Shown here in pieces: positions 1 to 7,917 of a DNA stretch of 10,853 nucleotides. Numbering within the stretch: position 1 is the first letter of the stretch; each line of letters opens with the position of its first letter. The stretch covers positions 1 to 10,853 of the forward strand of contig JANBTH010000824.1 of assembly GCA_027578815.1 (NCBI GenBank). The letters are read 5' to 3'. The notes below the pieces were generated by a model. It saw only the letters and a program-made list of their open reading frames with translations, had not been told where the DNA came from and made no database searches. Source of the stretch: Coemansia sp. RSA 1804 (lineage: Eukaryota; Kickxellomycota; Kickxellomycetes; Kickxellales; Kickxellaceae). The translations under genes were made by a program, and so were the position numbers.

Positions 1-512
1 TCACTGCTGCTTGCATTTGCCAGGCCTTGGCATGCAACTCGAGATGCTGTCATTGGATAATCACCAGGAATCTGAACTGCTGGTCGGAGAGATTTATTAG
101 GGGCGAATTTCTTCTTAACTCTTGCCAGAAGCTGCTGTTTCTTTTGCTGGACTAAGCTGTTTATCTCGTCTGCTGTAGTAACTGGCCCATTATGCTCAAA
201 AACATGCGATCTCATCTTCTGCAGCACAATTCGTCTATTGTGCACCTTGTCCTCCTCACTATCTGATTCTGAGCTGTCTGATGGGATTGTAGGTAAACCA
301 GTTGGCGATCTGTAGTCTGGGTCCTTGTAGAAGTTCACATCACTTGTTCTAATGCGTTTGACACCATTTGGAGTAAAAACAAGCATGTTGTATAGATTAT
401 TATGAATGTCAAATCCAATAAATCCCCCTTTGACCGAGCAGCCTCCAAACTTTGTGTGCTGATGCTCTGTGTTGAAATGTGAAGCTAATCTTCTGGGAAA
501 ACAGTTTATACA
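1..512 (-). pseudogene. Ty1/copia Pol fragment: integrase C-terminal region plus linker, runs off left edge
   Basis: Read on the minus strand from 512 to 1 there is an uninterrupted frame of about 170 codons, bounded upstream by TAA at 515-513 and continuing past the window edge. Its first third contains the segment GGFIGFDIHNNLYNMLVF followed by a KRIRTSDVNFYKD-like stretch. This matches the small beta-barrel at the end of copia integrases (a pattern of GFLGY, then GYRVL, then SRDVVF). An acidic serine-rich stretch (around 230-295) and a basic, glutamine-rich stretch follow, which is typical of the variable linker between integrase and reverse transcriptase. The catalytic integrase core is absent, because the frame is cut within the domain. 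The fragment points away from the reverse transcriptase fragment at 705-2258, so the two cannot be one collinear element. The integrase assignment is by motif recognition only. It is probably a dead fragment, although this part has no internal stop. Confidence 0.65.
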
Positions 513-704
513 TTATCCACACATGCTTTACACTAGACAAAACCACATATGTTTTTTATTCACAGCATATAAGATCTTTTCTTTATTGTGCACATACCTA
601 GTCGTTCTACTCTTGTAAAAACATTTAGTTTCCAATACTATTATCAAAACTTACTGCTATAACCATATTTGAATCCTCCAATTTTAACAGGATGGCTGTA
701 ATAG

Positions 705-2258
705 GTTCTAAGTGAAGATTGTTTCAACGATCTGACTTCATACAAAGCAGAAATAAAGTCTAAGAACTCATTGAGATGGCAGGAGGCTGTGATGACTGAA
801 GTAGAGTTACTTGACCACAATGGATTGCTTGAATTTACTTTTAGAACCCCTGGGATACACATTCTGACCATTCGTTGGGTGTTTGTTACTGAATCATGTG
901 GTGATAATGTTCCACCTTTGTACAAGGGTCGTTTGGTTGTTCGAGGCTTTCAGCAACGCCCAGGTATTGACTACAGTGATTTGTTTGCACTAGTGGTTCA
1001 GAACTAGTCCATTCGCATAATATTTACTCTCGCTGCTTAATTCAGACTAGCTGTACACAGTATAGACGTTAAGACTGCGTTTCTTCATGGCGACATTGAG
1101 GAGGATCTATTTATTGAGATTCCAGAGGGAATGGATGCTAATCGGAAAACAATGGTGTGCAAGCTGAAAAGATCACCCTATGGTCTTAAGCAGGCTCCGC
1201 GTGCCTGGAACAGGCGCCTAAATACTTATCTGTGTAGCAACATGGAGTTTACATGACCTGATGCTGACCAGGGAGTTTATGTGAGATATTTCTCTTACAG
1301 TAAGATGTGTATCATTACCACATATGTTGACGATCTTCTTATTGCTGGCTCTGACGATTCCCTTATACAAGATGCAAAAGCAGCACTGTCAGCAGAATTC
1401 TTGATGAAAGGCCTTGGACTTTGCTCAACGATCCTTGGAATGGATATTCAGCAGAATGAGAATGAGATTACTCTCAACCAGAAATCAGCAGTACTCCGAC
1501 TTCTTGACAACACTGGAATGCAGAATGTGAATCTGACCAAAACACCTCTCCCAACCTCTATTAAACTTGTTGCAGCTTTGCCAGATGACGAACTTGTGGA
1601 TATCAAGGAGTATCAGTCACTTGTTGGGTCTATACAGTACCTTGCTGGAATTACACGTCTCGATATTGCTCATGCAGCCTCTGTTCTTGGTTCATTTAAT
1701 TCGAAGCCTACAAGGGCACATCTGCAAGCTGCTAAGCATGTGGTATGTTATCTCAAGCAATCGGCCAAGCTTTCCATCATATATTCACAGCAGCCTGCTC
1801 TTCAACTCATTGGATACACTGATGCCAACTATTTCCACTCTGGGGCTAATTCGGTGAATATTGGGTATGTGTTCCTGCTAGCTGGTGATGCTGTCACTTG
1901 GCGTTCAAAGAAGATCAAGTCTGCAATTCCTCAGTCAACAGCTGAAGCTGAGATGAATGCATTGAATGCTGGTTCCTGTGAAACACGCTGGATTGTGTAT
2001 TTGCCTGAACAGTTGCAAATTGATATTACATTGCCAATTATCTATTGTGACGACCAAGCATCTGTTCAACTTGCACGATCTGGAAGCATCACTGAAGACA
2101 ACAAGCATTACAGATGCAAGCTTTGTCTATCACATCGGTACTTCTCGAATGGGCTTCTTGACATACAACATATTCCTGCTTTGGAGCAAACTGCCGACTT
2201 TATGACAAAACCACTTGGAGTTGTTTCTTTCACAAAATATGTTACTTTGTGGATTTGA
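705..2258 (+). pseudogene. Ty1/copia Pol relic: reverse transcriptase and RNase H with three in-frame stops
   Basis: One reading frame runs from after TAG at 702-704 to TGA at 2256-2258. The reverse transcriptase starts near LRWQEAVMTEVELL (771 on) and continues through YKGRLVVRGF, GIDYSDLF, SIDVKTAFLHGD and YGLKQAPRAW to the catalytic YVDD box at 1323-1334. The RNase H part has YTDAN (about 1815), the STAEAE block (about 1936), CDDQASVQLA (about 2048) and a closing ADFMTKPLG, so its acidic catalytic positions look present. In-frame stops at 1005-1007 (TAG), 1038-1040 (TAA) and 1254-1256 (TGA) break the reverse transcriptase, yet no frameshift is needed and 1281-2258 is fully open. The 5' part (Gag, protease, integrase) is missing in this orientation. 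This is a non-autonomous remnant of a Copia-type element, with moderately recent decay inferred from the intact frame. Confidence 0.93.
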
Positions 2259-2271
2259 GTGATCTCTGGCT

Positions 2272-2280
2272 ACGAGGGAG
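2272..2280 (+). other. Candidate polypurine tract of the copia relic
   Basis: ACGAGGGAG lies immediately before the TGTTA that would open the 3' LTR and 13 bases after the Pol stop codon. In LTR retroelements this position primes plus-strand DNA synthesis. It is short and contains one pyrimidine, so the assignment rests on position as much as on composition. Confidence 0.4.
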
Positions 2281-2403
2281 TGTTATAATATTATTGTCCT
2301 GCATACATATCCATGGAGCATTAGCATGGATACTTTTTATCATGTTGTTCAATCATCCCTTTCCTTGTTTTAGTTCTGTTTAGAAAGTATTATGTTATTA
2401 ACA
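2281..2403 (+). repeat. Candidate 3' LTR of the copia relic
   Basis: Just after the Pol stop codon comes a purine-rich tract (GAGGGAG, 2274-2280) followed directly by TGTTATAATATT. This is the arrangement expected for a polypurine tract and the start of a copia 3' LTR. A matching end, TAACA, lies at 2399-2403, giving a 5-bp terminal inverted repeat TGTTA/TAACA and a length of 123 bp. That is short for a copia LTR, so the right boundary is uncertain. Inside it is an 8-bp-stem hairpin (2308-2315 with 2325-2332). No 5' LTR is visible, so neither the boundary nor a target-site duplication can be confirmed. Confidence 0.45.
2308..2332. repeat. Hairpin inside the candidate LTR
   Basis: TATCCATG (2308-2315) and its exact reverse complement CATGGATA (2325-2332) flank a 9-nt loop. 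It sits inside the candidate LTR, where it could form a stem in the transcript or be chance. Confidence 0.5.
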
Positions 2404-2407
2404 TAAT
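2389..2407. repeat. Near-perfect palindrome at the candidate LTR end
   Basis: ATTATGTTA and TAACATAAT are exact reverse complements separated by one T. The palindrome straddles the proposed right end of the LTR (2403). This may reflect insertion into a palindromic AT-rich target, or a chance AT-rich palindrome that weakens the boundary call. Confidence 0.5.
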
Positions 2408-3051
2408 CTAGTTCCAATTTAACGCTCCCTGGCCTCGTCTATTTGTTTCAAACATTAAATAGCAGTTGATAGAGACAATAGGTAGTCTTTTACTGCATTC
2501 TGAAGGATTTTATGATTATGTGTTTTGTGCTTGCATTAGTCACAGCCGCTAGTATGTTTTAGCAATTATATTCAACAGAAATCAAGCAGTTTGTATTCCA
2601 AGCATTTTTATGTTGCCAAGACAACCCAAACACAATATCATCTTGTGTAGTGTTGCATAGCAGTGATAGATAGAATCCTCTTTTTGTATCAATGGAAATA
2701 AACACTGATGATCCATTTTTGCTATTGTTTACAAAAAAACTACATTGGCAAATCCCAAAGCAACAAGTAAACAAATCTGGAAGAAATCAATGCGCTTTTC
2801 TGCAGAATGTCGTTGGTATGTCTTTAATGTTTTTCTTTTCGTCTTTCTTGCTAGAAAACAACCACCAGCTGGAATCTTGGCGGTTTCTAGATAGTAACGA
2901 ATATGCAAGAAGTTGGCTGTGGGCGCCCTGGTATATAAACAGTAAACGGTTTGGCATGCGTTTTACTCTGTAGACAAACACTACAATTTCTTATTTATAA
3001 CCACTTTTCGCAGGCACATATATTATAGCAATTCTTCATCCGGCGTACAAA
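2404..3051. other. Intergenic region, no gene seen
   Basis: This AT-rich stretch lies between the retroelement relic and the RTA1-like gene. The only sizeable ATG-started plus-strand frame (2692-2973, 93 codons) has no recognisable motif, runs across the TATA box at 2932-2939, and resembles no protein family I know. The right part probably holds the promoter of the next gene. Confidence 0.6.
2932..2939 (+). promoter_or_regulatory. TATA box of the RTA1-like gene
   Basis: TATATAAA lies 112 nt upstream of the ATG at 3052 in an otherwise gene-free stretch. Spacing to the start leaves room for a 5' leader of roughly 50-90 nt. Sequence match and position only. Confidence 0.5.
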
Positions 3052-3861
3052 ATGCTTGGTAACTACGCAGAGAGCATTTTTAACATTCCGAACTACTGGC
3101 CGAGCAAGGGTGCAGCTTTTGGCGTTGCAGCAGTCTACTATGCATTGGCAGTTATGATAACGCTCGAGAGCTTTCGTGCCAGAAATTTTGGGGCTTCGCG
3201 GATTGCCGTGCTCGTAGCCCTTATGCTTGGTGGTGCGTTTACAGCTCGTGGAGTCTATATAACCCAGGGTCTCAGTAATTCAAGCTCATTTACCGCGTTT
3301 AGTGTTCTGGATGCAATAGCGCCAAACTTTATCAATCTTGTAAACTACATAATGCTTATTATTTTGCTAAAGGGAGTTAGATGCCCACCACCAAAGAGGC
3401 TTCTCTTGGCTATTCGCGTATTTGCTATATTCATGGCGGTTACATTTGGCGCTATTTCGACTGCTGGAACTGTGATCGTCACCAGCGATGCATCAGATGA
3501 CCGACTTGAGACTGCCGTAAAGCTTATCAAGGCCAGCGTTGCTGGACAGCTTTCAGTTAACATTCTGTTTATTGTGCTTGCGAGTGCACTCATGCTAAAG
3601 TATCGGGAGGCGCTTAGAAGCACTCGAACTGTGATTATAATATATGTGGGAGGCTTGCTGCTTATTGCACGTAACGCTGCAAAGATAGTTCCCTCATTTT
3701 ATCCGCAAAACAGCACAATGCGCGATTCAGAAGCCGCTTGGTACTGCCTGGATCCCCTGTTCACGCTGATAATTATAATTGCATGGGTGGTCCTGGATTT
3801 GCCAAGCCAATGCCAAAATAAGAGTAGCAGCGTTGCCAAGGAGTATGGCGCTGTGGCATAG
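3052..3861 (+). CDS. RTA1-like seven-transmembrane protein
   Basis: The 269-residue product has seven hydrophobic spans, roughly at residues 21-40, 49-70, 83-107, 117-142, 163-183, 193-213 and 229-250, separated by short charged loops. The N-terminus carries the YWPS motif just before the first span. The sixth span ends with a conserved-type arginine (R207), and an acidic residue (E227) plus an LDP motif (D234) enter the last span. This layout matches the fungal RTA1/RTM1/Rsb1-like family, plasma or internal membrane proteins linked to resistance to amphiphiles such as 7-aminocholesterol and to export of long-chain sphingoid bases. In the family as I remember it, a second arginine and a glutamate follow the first arginine; here K211 and P214 stand there, so this is a divergent member. 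The ATG at 3052 is preceded by AAA and a TATA box. No intron is apparent. The substrate cannot be inferred. Confidence 0.68.
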   Translation: MLGNYAESIFNIPNYWPSKGAAFGVAAVYYALAVMITLESFRARNFGASRIAVLVALMLGGAFTARGVYITQGLSNSSSFTAFSVLDAIAPNFINLVNYIMLIILLKGVRCPPPKRLLLAIRVFAIFMAVTFGAISTAGTVIVTSDASDDRLETAVKLIKASVAGQLSVNILFIVLASALMLKYREALRSTRTVIIIYVGGLLLIARNAAKIVPSFYPQNSTMRDSEAAWYCLDPLFTLIIIIAWVVLDLPSQCQNKSSSVAKEYGAVA

Positions 3862-3931
3862 GCTTCTGATAGCAGCAATGCATGGCGATTTGTCTTTTTC
3901 CACACTTCAGATATATTCATTCTTACATTCC

Positions 3932-3937
3932 AATAAA
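3932..3937 (+). terminator. Polyadenylation signal of the RTA1-like gene
   Basis: AATAAA lies 71 nt after the stop codon at 3861 and before the next start at 4104. Position fits a short 3' UTR. Confidence 0.6.
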
Positions 3938-4080
3938 TCGGTTGATCTGAAAATGACAGGCTTGGGTGCCCATAAGCAAAGGTGCAAATAGTCCAAACAG
4001 TTACAGCAGTTATTTGCAGCACTGCGCCCCCCCGGGGAATGACTGCGAAGACATTTCGATCCATTTGTTCAGCTAGCCAT

Positions 4081-4107
4081 ATGTTTTTGTTTATAAGGCA
4101 GACATGA
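4081..4107 (+). other. Small upstream ORF overlapping the RMI1 start
   Basis: An ATG at 4081 opens eight codons ending in TGA at 4105-4107, which overlaps the RMI1 start codon as ATGA (4104-4107). If the transcript starts upstream of 4081, this uORF could reduce RMI1 translation or feed re-initiation. The leader length is unknown, so relevance is uncertain. Confidence 0.35.
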
Positions 4108-4886
4108 TAGACAGCTCTAGGGTGTCTTCGGCGATAAAGAATAGGTACAACGTAGCGTTGCGGTCGAACTGGCTAGAAGAGTGTATTGTTCACATAGAAA
4201 ATGAGTTGCAACAGTGTCCAGGCGATGCATCTCGGAATCAACGCATGGATCTCGAGGCACAGGTGCGATTAGTGGTCGAGCAGCTGCTTCACTCTGAAAT
4301 TAGCAGCTCATGCCACCCATCGTTGCAGGCGGATCCAAGAAGCGAGAGAGCAGCCTCGCTTCCTGGACATCCGGGTGTTCTATTGCAGATACAAGACATA
4401 ATGGACGTGGGTATTAGCAAGCATGCAATGTGGGAGGCAGTGCGTGAGAAGGAGGACTTTGAGCAGAGAGGGATTCAGCCGAGCTATGTACCTATATCGG
4501 AGGAAGACGATCAAGAACAGAGTGGGGTCTTTACTTCTACAAGCACTCAGAGTAGAGCTGACCAGATATCATCAGCGTCAGGCGGTGTTGACGATATGGC
4601 TGGGGAGCGAGTTCCTAAGACACCACGCAGCATGCTGAAGCTTACACTGACTGATGGTAGAACGCGAGTGTCGGCAGTTGAGCTGCATCCCATCCAGCAG
4701 CTTGATATTGGAATTCCAATTGGGGCCAAGGTTCTTGTTCGATCTGGACAGATTCTTGAGCAAACAGGGCTTTTGTGCCTGGAACAAGGATCAATCCAAG
4801 TGCTTGGCGGATCCCCTAGTCAGTATCAAAAGCATACACTGAAAGCCCGATTGGAGAGTCGTTTGGATATACGCCGTAGTCGATAG
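4104..4886 (+). CDS. RMI1: RecQ-mediated genome instability protein 1 (Rmi1)
   Basis: The 260-residue product has the RMI1 layout. A helical N-terminal part (about 1-65) includes the SNWLEECI stretch, and is followed by VLLQIQDIMDVGISKHAMW (92-110), which leads into an OB fold. The OB core appears at 177-236 as MLKLTLTDG, VELHPIQQL, GAKVLVRSG and a closing IQVLGG, the most family-specific part. Between the two, residues 130-172 form an acidic, serine-rich and probably flexible insertion. Length is close to budding yeast Rmi1 (about 240 residues) and far below the animal protein, which adds a C-terminal OB domain. Rmi1 binds the Top3 topoisomerase and a RecQ helicase (Sgs1/BLM) in the nucleus and promotes dissolution of double Holliday junctions. 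The ATG at 4104 is the first in this frame with a plausible helical N-terminus. No intron is seen. The gene lies 242 nt after the previous gene. Confidence 0.88.
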   Translation: MIDSSRVSSAIKNRYNVALRSNWLEECIVHIENELQQCPGDASRNQRMDLEAQVRLVVEQLLHSEISSSCHPSLQADPRSERAASLPGHPGVLLQIQDIMDVGISKHAMWEAVREKEDFEQRGIQPSYVPISEEDDQEQSGVFTSTSTQSRADQISSASGGVDDMAGERVPKTPRSMLKLTLTDGRTRVSAVELHPIQQLDIGIPIGAKVLVRSGQILEQTGLLCLEQGSIQVLGGSPSQYQKHTLKARLESRLDIRRSR

Positions 4887-5423
4887 CAAAGCGAGTAGGG
4901 AAAGCCTGAACAAGTGTCCTTGGATCTGGCCTCTTTTTTGCGCACCTTTGTTGTGAAAAGCCACAGCTTGTGGGCTGGAAAATAAAGGATTGTTCGCACT
5001 TGCAGCACCGGCCGAGCGTTTTTTTTCTAGAGAAGGCTTGAACTGATCACATTGTTGTATCTGTTCCTTTCATTTTGAACGACTTCTTTTTTGCATTGTC
5101 ACCAAGTTATTATTATCATTTTCATTTGTGGTGCGTTTTCTCTTTGTAAAAGCGATATCCAATCAACTACTGCAATGTCAGAATTGCCAGGACAAAGCGT
5201 GGAGAGAGCAAAGACCAAAAAAGAAAGCCGAAAATGATTGGGAGGGGTTTTTGCGTAGAGGCTGTTCCGACCTTTTTCATTCTCAGCTAGCTTACACGAC
5301 AACAACGTTTTTCTACAAAGCTACACGGCTTTTTTATTTCTCTTATTCTCACACAATCGACTCAAACTTTAAATTTATACAAAACACAAGTTTAGTTGGT
5401 TGGATTTAGAAGTCAGCATACCA
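4887..5423. other. Intergenic region between RMI1 and the golgin-like gene
   Basis: It holds the 3' end of RMI1, with AATAAA at 4981-4986, and presumably the promoter and leader of the next gene, which is pyrimidine-rich around 5310-5350 and then AT-rich. I see no gene, tRNA or repeat in it. Confidence 0.6.
4981..4986 (+). terminator. Polyadenylation signal of RMI1
   Basis: AATAAA lies 95 nt after the RMI1 stop codon. No competing signal lies between the stop and this site. Confidence 0.6.
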
Positions 5424-7325
5424 ATGGCGGAAAGCGGAACAGCGGGGCTTGAGCCCAACGAAAAGCAGAAGAAAATATTGGCAGCAAAAAAGAAGCTCAA
5501 GAGCTTCCAGGCAAAGCGTGCAGCAGCAACAGTTCCAGCAACGGATGGAGACCAGGTGAACGGAAATTCTGCAGGAACGGAGCAAGTGGATGGAGCTAGC
5601 TCCCCAAGAGCCAGTGGCGAAGCTTACGCTGGTACCGATGACACTGCTTTAGCTTCTGGGCAGAGTAACGATAGCAGGGGCATGGCATCACAAACCCGGG
5701 ACGATGAGGCTGACGATTTGGCCAAGGAGCTTGAGCAGCTAAAGCTGCAAATTAATGCCGAACGAAAACAGCTTGAGAACGAGAATAAGCGGACGCGTGC
5801 AGAGCTGCAAACTAGTCAAGAGGGATTATCCTTACTAGAATCGTCGTCTGCAGCAAAGGAGAAAAGCCTTAGAGAGCTTGTTGATGAGCGCGAGGGCGAG
5901 ATCCAGCGACTTGTGGATGATGCAAAGCGCATTCAAAAGGAAGCAGCAGAGGCTGTGGAAGATGCTCATCGACTGTCTAAGACGCAGCTAGCAGAGCGCG
6001 AAGCACATCTCACGGAAGAGCATAACGCAGAGGCTGCAAGGCTAAACGCATTGATAGAGGAGCGTGATTCAAGGATAGAAGAGCTTGTCCGCTCGGCAGA
6101 AGAGGCGAGAACTGCTCACGACACAGCTGTTATGCGGTTAACCGACAGTGCTCGGGTTGCTGCCGATGAGGCGGCCACCAAAGCCAAGCAGGACCAACAG
6201 CACATTGCCGATCTGGAATCCAAGCTCGCCACACAAACCGAACGAGCAGAAGCCGGGGAGACGCAATGTGCGGCGCTTGAAGATACAAAGCGTGAGCTGG
6301 AAGCCGCCATGCAAAGTCTAGAGGTGGATGTTGCAGCCAAAAAGACAGAGCTGGAAAACGCACATGCAAGTATGGCGGAGAAGCAAGCAACGCACGAAGA
6401 GGAGTTGTTGAACATGTCCATGCACGCAGAAGCGGTTAGAAAGGAGCATCAGGCGCAGGTGACTTTGTTAAACGAGAACATTGCCAGCGTCGGAAGTGAA
6501 AAGAGCGAATGCGAAACAAGAATTGCCAAACTTGAAGAGGAGGTGGCATTGCAGGACGAAGCCAGCAAGGAAAAGAGCCAGCGCATTGATGGACTCGAGG
6601 CCGATGTGGCACATGTCAGCAAGATACGTGATAATATACAGCAGAAGCACGACAAGCTTGTTGTGGCACAGAAGGAAAGCCGCGAGACAATCGACAAGCT
6701 CTTGCGCGAAAAGACGGAGGTCAGCGAGGCACTTGTGTCTATGGAGCAACTAAAGAACGAGATTGCCGCACAAGCAGAGGCCGATAAGGAGGAGCATGCC
6801 ACGGAAAAGTCTGCTTTGGAGGCTGCAGCTTCCGGCCTCAAAGCAAGGGTCCACGAGCTTGAGATGCGGGTGGAAGGCACGGGGCGCGAACTAGAGAACG
6901 AGCGGAGCATATGCGCGCAGGTGCGTGATGAGAAGAAGCAGGCCGAATCCGAACATGCAGCCAAGGCAGCCGAGCTGGGTCAGCAGCTGGAAGACGAAAA
7001 GACAGCGCGCCAGAGGCTCGAGGATGTATATGGCAAGGCACAGTCCACAATAGCTGCGCTTGAAGAGAAGAACGCAAAGCTCGAGGAAGATCTTCAGATT
7101 GAGGCAGAGGCAGCAAGGGAGGCGTTTGAGGAGCTATCGCAAGAGCACCACGACTTGGGACAGAAGCATTCGCGGCTATCTGCGGCGCATGGTCGACTTT
7201 CGGAAAAACACTTAAAGGCCATTGCTAGCACGCAGGCTTGGATAACCGAGCTCCAAGAAGCAAGCGTCCGACACAAGGACGAGCTCTGCAGCCTGGGAGA
7301 GAAGGGCGAACAAGAGCCAGAGTGA
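5424..7325 (+). CDS. Long coiled-coil protein with GM130-like N-terminal motif (putative golgin)
   Basis: The start is ATG at 5424 (context ACCAATGGC), giving 633 residues. The short basic N-terminal segment KKILAAKKKLKSFQAKR (16-32) closely resembles the N-terminus of the animal cis-Golgi tether GM130/GOLGA2 (KLAAAKKKLREYQQR), which binds p115/Uso1. A low-complexity linker (33-95) follows. The remainder, to about residue 625, is rich in E, A, K, Q and L with heptad-like spacing. It contains no proline between residues 61 and 632, the mark of a very long coiled coil. No transmembrane span, GRIP or GRAB domain is visible. The C-terminus ends in charged residues rather than the hydrophobic tail GM130 uses to bind GRASP65. 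A cis-Golgi vesicle tether working with Uso1 and a Grh1-type GRASP protein, like yeast Bug1, is the best guess. Coiled coils match one another easily, so the family call rests mainly on the N-terminal motif. Coding status is very secure. Confidence 0.6.
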   Translation: MAESGTAGLEPNEKQKKILAAKKKLKSFQAKRAAATVPATDGDQVNGNSAGTEQVDGASSPRASGEAYAGTDDTALASGQSNDSRGMASQTRDDEADDLAKELEQLKLQINAERKQLENENKRTRAELQTSQEGLSLLESSSAAKEKSLRELVDEREGEIQRLVDDAKRIQKEAAEAVEDAHRLSKTQLAEREAHLTEEHNAEAARLNALIEERDSRIEELVRSAEEARTAHDTAVMRLTDSARVAADEAATKAKQDQQHIADLESKLATQTERAEAGETQCAALEDTKRELEAAMQSLEVDVAAKKTELENAHASMAEKQATHEEELLNMSMHAEAVRKEHQAQVTLLNENIASVGSEKSECETRIAKLEEEVALQDEASKEKSQRIDGLEADVAHVSKIRDNIQQKHDKLVVAQKESRETIDKLLREKTEVSEALVSMEQLKNEIAAQAEADKEEHATEKSALEAAASGLKARVHELEMRVEGTGRELENERSICAQVRDEKKQAESEHAAKAAELGQQLEDEKTARQRLEDVYGKAQSTIAALEEKNAKLEEDLQIEAEAAREAFEELSQEHHDLGQKHSRLSAAHGRLSEKHLKAIASTQAWITELQEASVRHKDELCSLGEKGEQEPE

Positions 7326-7491
7326 GGAGAGGTGTCGCTATCGTGCGCACACCTACATTCAGATCATGAGCCGACATGTTCCCACCGGAGCTCTTCTCCA
7401 TTGATGTGCGTGACCTGCGTTTTGTATTGTTCTATTTCACATCCTGACACAATGATTCAAGTGATAGATGCGGAGCATGTCACTGGTGCAG

Positions 7492-7497
7492 AATAAA
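7492..7497 (+). terminator. Polyadenylation signal of the golgin-like gene
   Basis: AATAAA, followed by an A run, lies 167 nt after the stop codon at 7325. It is the first such signal downstream of the gene. Confidence 0.55.
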
Positions 7498-7917
7498 AAA
7501 ACAGGGTGTGCGTTTTTATTGCGTCAAAGGAGGGAGGGATCTGTACGTCACCAAGGGAGCAGCAATGCCAGAAATGAAGTATTCTGTATGCGGAAAAGCC
7601 CAGTCAAAAAGAACATGCCAGAAAGTTGCAAAAGACTTTTTATGTGCTGGTTTCACACACTGCGCTAAAACGGCGATTAGGAGCGCAGAAGCGGCGCAAC
7701 AAAAATAGAAAGAAACAGGGGGATCGACGGTTTTCGGGGCATCTTGCTGCAGCTGCATTGGTGCTGCTGGCAAGTGAAGAAAACGTCAACAAAAACTAAG
7801 CAGAGCATGCTTTTGGTCCTCTTTGTGTTGCCGCTTCGTTTGCAATGCGTCGTCGTGTTTGTTGAGTTTCGTAGACGCTTAAAAGAGGAGAACATCGTCC
7901 GGCATTTTTTGTTCCTG

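Noticed and set aside
644..925. Minus-strand frame opposite the copia reverse transcriptase, ending at a GTAAGT donor-like site near 654
   Set aside because: The donor and a CCCAG acceptor near 493 could in principle splice into the integrase fragment, but most of the frame is antisense to a clear reverse transcriptase and its product shows no integrase motif. Likely coincidence.
2692..2973. 93-codon ATG-started frame upstream of the RTA1-like gene
   Set aside because: It has no recognisable motif or coding-like composition and overlaps a TATA box. An intron-like GTATGT...TTGCTAG inside it (about 2816-2854) is only 39 nt and probably chance.
5400..5423. Eight extra codons in frame upstream of the golgin start
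   Set aside because: There is no ATG in this extension. The ATG at 5424 has a good context and places the GM130-like motif near the N-terminus as expected.
6449..6964. 171-codon minus-strand frame opposite the coiled-coil gene
   Set aside because: It is a serine- and alanine-rich mirror of the Glu/Lys/Ala coiled-coil codons; the sense strand is clearly coding.
7565..7708. 47-codon frame with four cysteines between the golgin-like and GPI genes
   Set aside because: It has no signal peptide, no motif and no promoter sign, and it lies just after a polyadenylation signal; short frames of this size are expected by chance.
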